11,170 bases of DNA from an uncultured Shinella sp. GTDB taxonomy: Bacteria; Pseudomonadota; Alphaproteobacteria; Rhizobiales; Rhizobiaceae. A program made the position numbers and the translations under genes. The stretch is taken from assembly GCA_946481465.1 (NCBI GenBank), contig CAMLOC010000046.1, positions 1 through 11,170 on the forward strand. Direction: 5' to 3'. The notes under the pieces are model-generated. The model made no database searches and was not told where the DNA came from. It saw nothing but the letters and a program-made list of their open reading frames with translations. Positions 10,862 to 11,170 of the stretch are shown here, piece after piece. Within the stretch, counting starts at the first letter, position 1, and each line of letters opens with the position of its first letter.

Positions 10862-11170
10862 ATGAGTGGCATCCGCGAGGGTCGGCCAGAACCTATCATC
10901 GTTCAGGCCGTGGCGCTCAGGAAGCGCATGCTTACTCGCATCGACTTCGCTTGCAACGACCCGGATAACGGGGGCTTCGCGGGCCGTGTCGTCCGCATCG
11001 ACTATCGCGGCAATGAACTGGAGGCTGACGACTGGGATAAAGGCTATGCCTTCACCGTCGATGCGACGCGCAACCGGGTTCGCATCCATCGCCGCTGGTA
11101 TCAGGCCCAGAGCTATAAGCCGTGGTACGGCAACTGGTGCTGGGATGCGTACTGGTTCAAGCCGCGCGAG
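10862..11170 (+). CDS. Hypothetical phage protein, 3' end beyond the window
   Basis: The frame is open for 103 codons from the ATG at 10862 to the right edge. It reads MSGIREGRPEPIIVQAVALR, then a basic stretch and an aromatic-rich end (RRWYQAQSYKPWYGNWCWDA, YWFKPRE). A strand-rich RVVRIDYRGNELEADDWDKG segment suggests a beta-fold. It begins 4 nt after the previous stop, with GGTGAT just upstream. No family is recognised. Confidence 0.68.
   Translation, partial: MSGIREGRPEPIIVQAVALRKRMLTRIDFACNDPDNGGFAGRVVRIDYRGNELEADDWDKGYAFTVDATRNRVRIHRRWYQAQSYKPWYGNWCWDAYWFKPRE

Overview
This window looks like the early and control region of a temperate phage, or a prophage, of an alphaproteobacterium, most likely of the order Hyphomicrobiales. 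The DNA is GC-rich with strong third-position GC. Genes are short and packed with ATGA, TGATG or GTGA stop/start overlaps. The gene content is that of phage replication, recombination and modification: a GapR/DUF2312 protein, a RuvC-like resolvase, an MT-A70 methyltransferase, a ParB-like protein, a PD-(D/E)XK exonuclease and a RecA-like ATPase. No integrase, structural, lysis, tRNA, IS or CRISPR feature is visible. The order-level assignment is an inference from GapR and from sequence style.

Left block (1-3150, minus strand). A leftward operon reads, in transcription order: unknown 124-aa protein, a 43-aa mini-ORF, GapR-like protein, RuvC-like resolvase, MT-A70 methyltransferase, ParB-like DGQHR protein, small unknown protein, HTH plus ribbon-helix-helix protein, and a gene cut by the window edge. 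A lone plus-strand gene (3174-3401) sits between this operon and the switch.

Switch (3437-4423). A 61-aa Cro-like XRE protein (minus) and a 134-aa CI-like XRE repressor (plus) diverge from a 73-bp gap. The gap carries two palindromic operators with core GTGC-N5-GCAC and a degenerate third, spaced about 24 bp. Two more copies, again 24 bp apart, cover a promoter (TTGACG-N17-CATACT) just before the rightward operon at 4424. Control therefore resembles lambda OR and OL, but the repressor has no S24 autocleavage domain. The 323 bp from 4101 to 4423 hold no convincing plus-strand gene.

Right block (4424 to the end, plus strand). Five small phage proteins, one of them a 49-aa membrane protein, are followed by a RecE-type PD-(D/E)XK exonuclease and an AAA/RecA-like ATPase, a plausible recombination pair. 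Next come a doubtful 56-aa ORF, a CxxC/CxxC protein, a helical unknown, a DUF4326 protein overlapping a PAPS-reductase-family PP-loop protein, a coiled-coil protein with a common phage C-terminal module, and an unknown gene open at the right edge.

The less expected signals are three. First, the operator array gives a readable repression logic. Second, short GC hairpins recur at gene junctions from 7800 rightward, with the 3' arm forming the next gene's Shine-Dalgarno sequence. Third, a ParB-like protein and a PAPS-reductase-like protein occur in the same phage, a combination that recalls the IbrA/IbrB and Dnd protein families.
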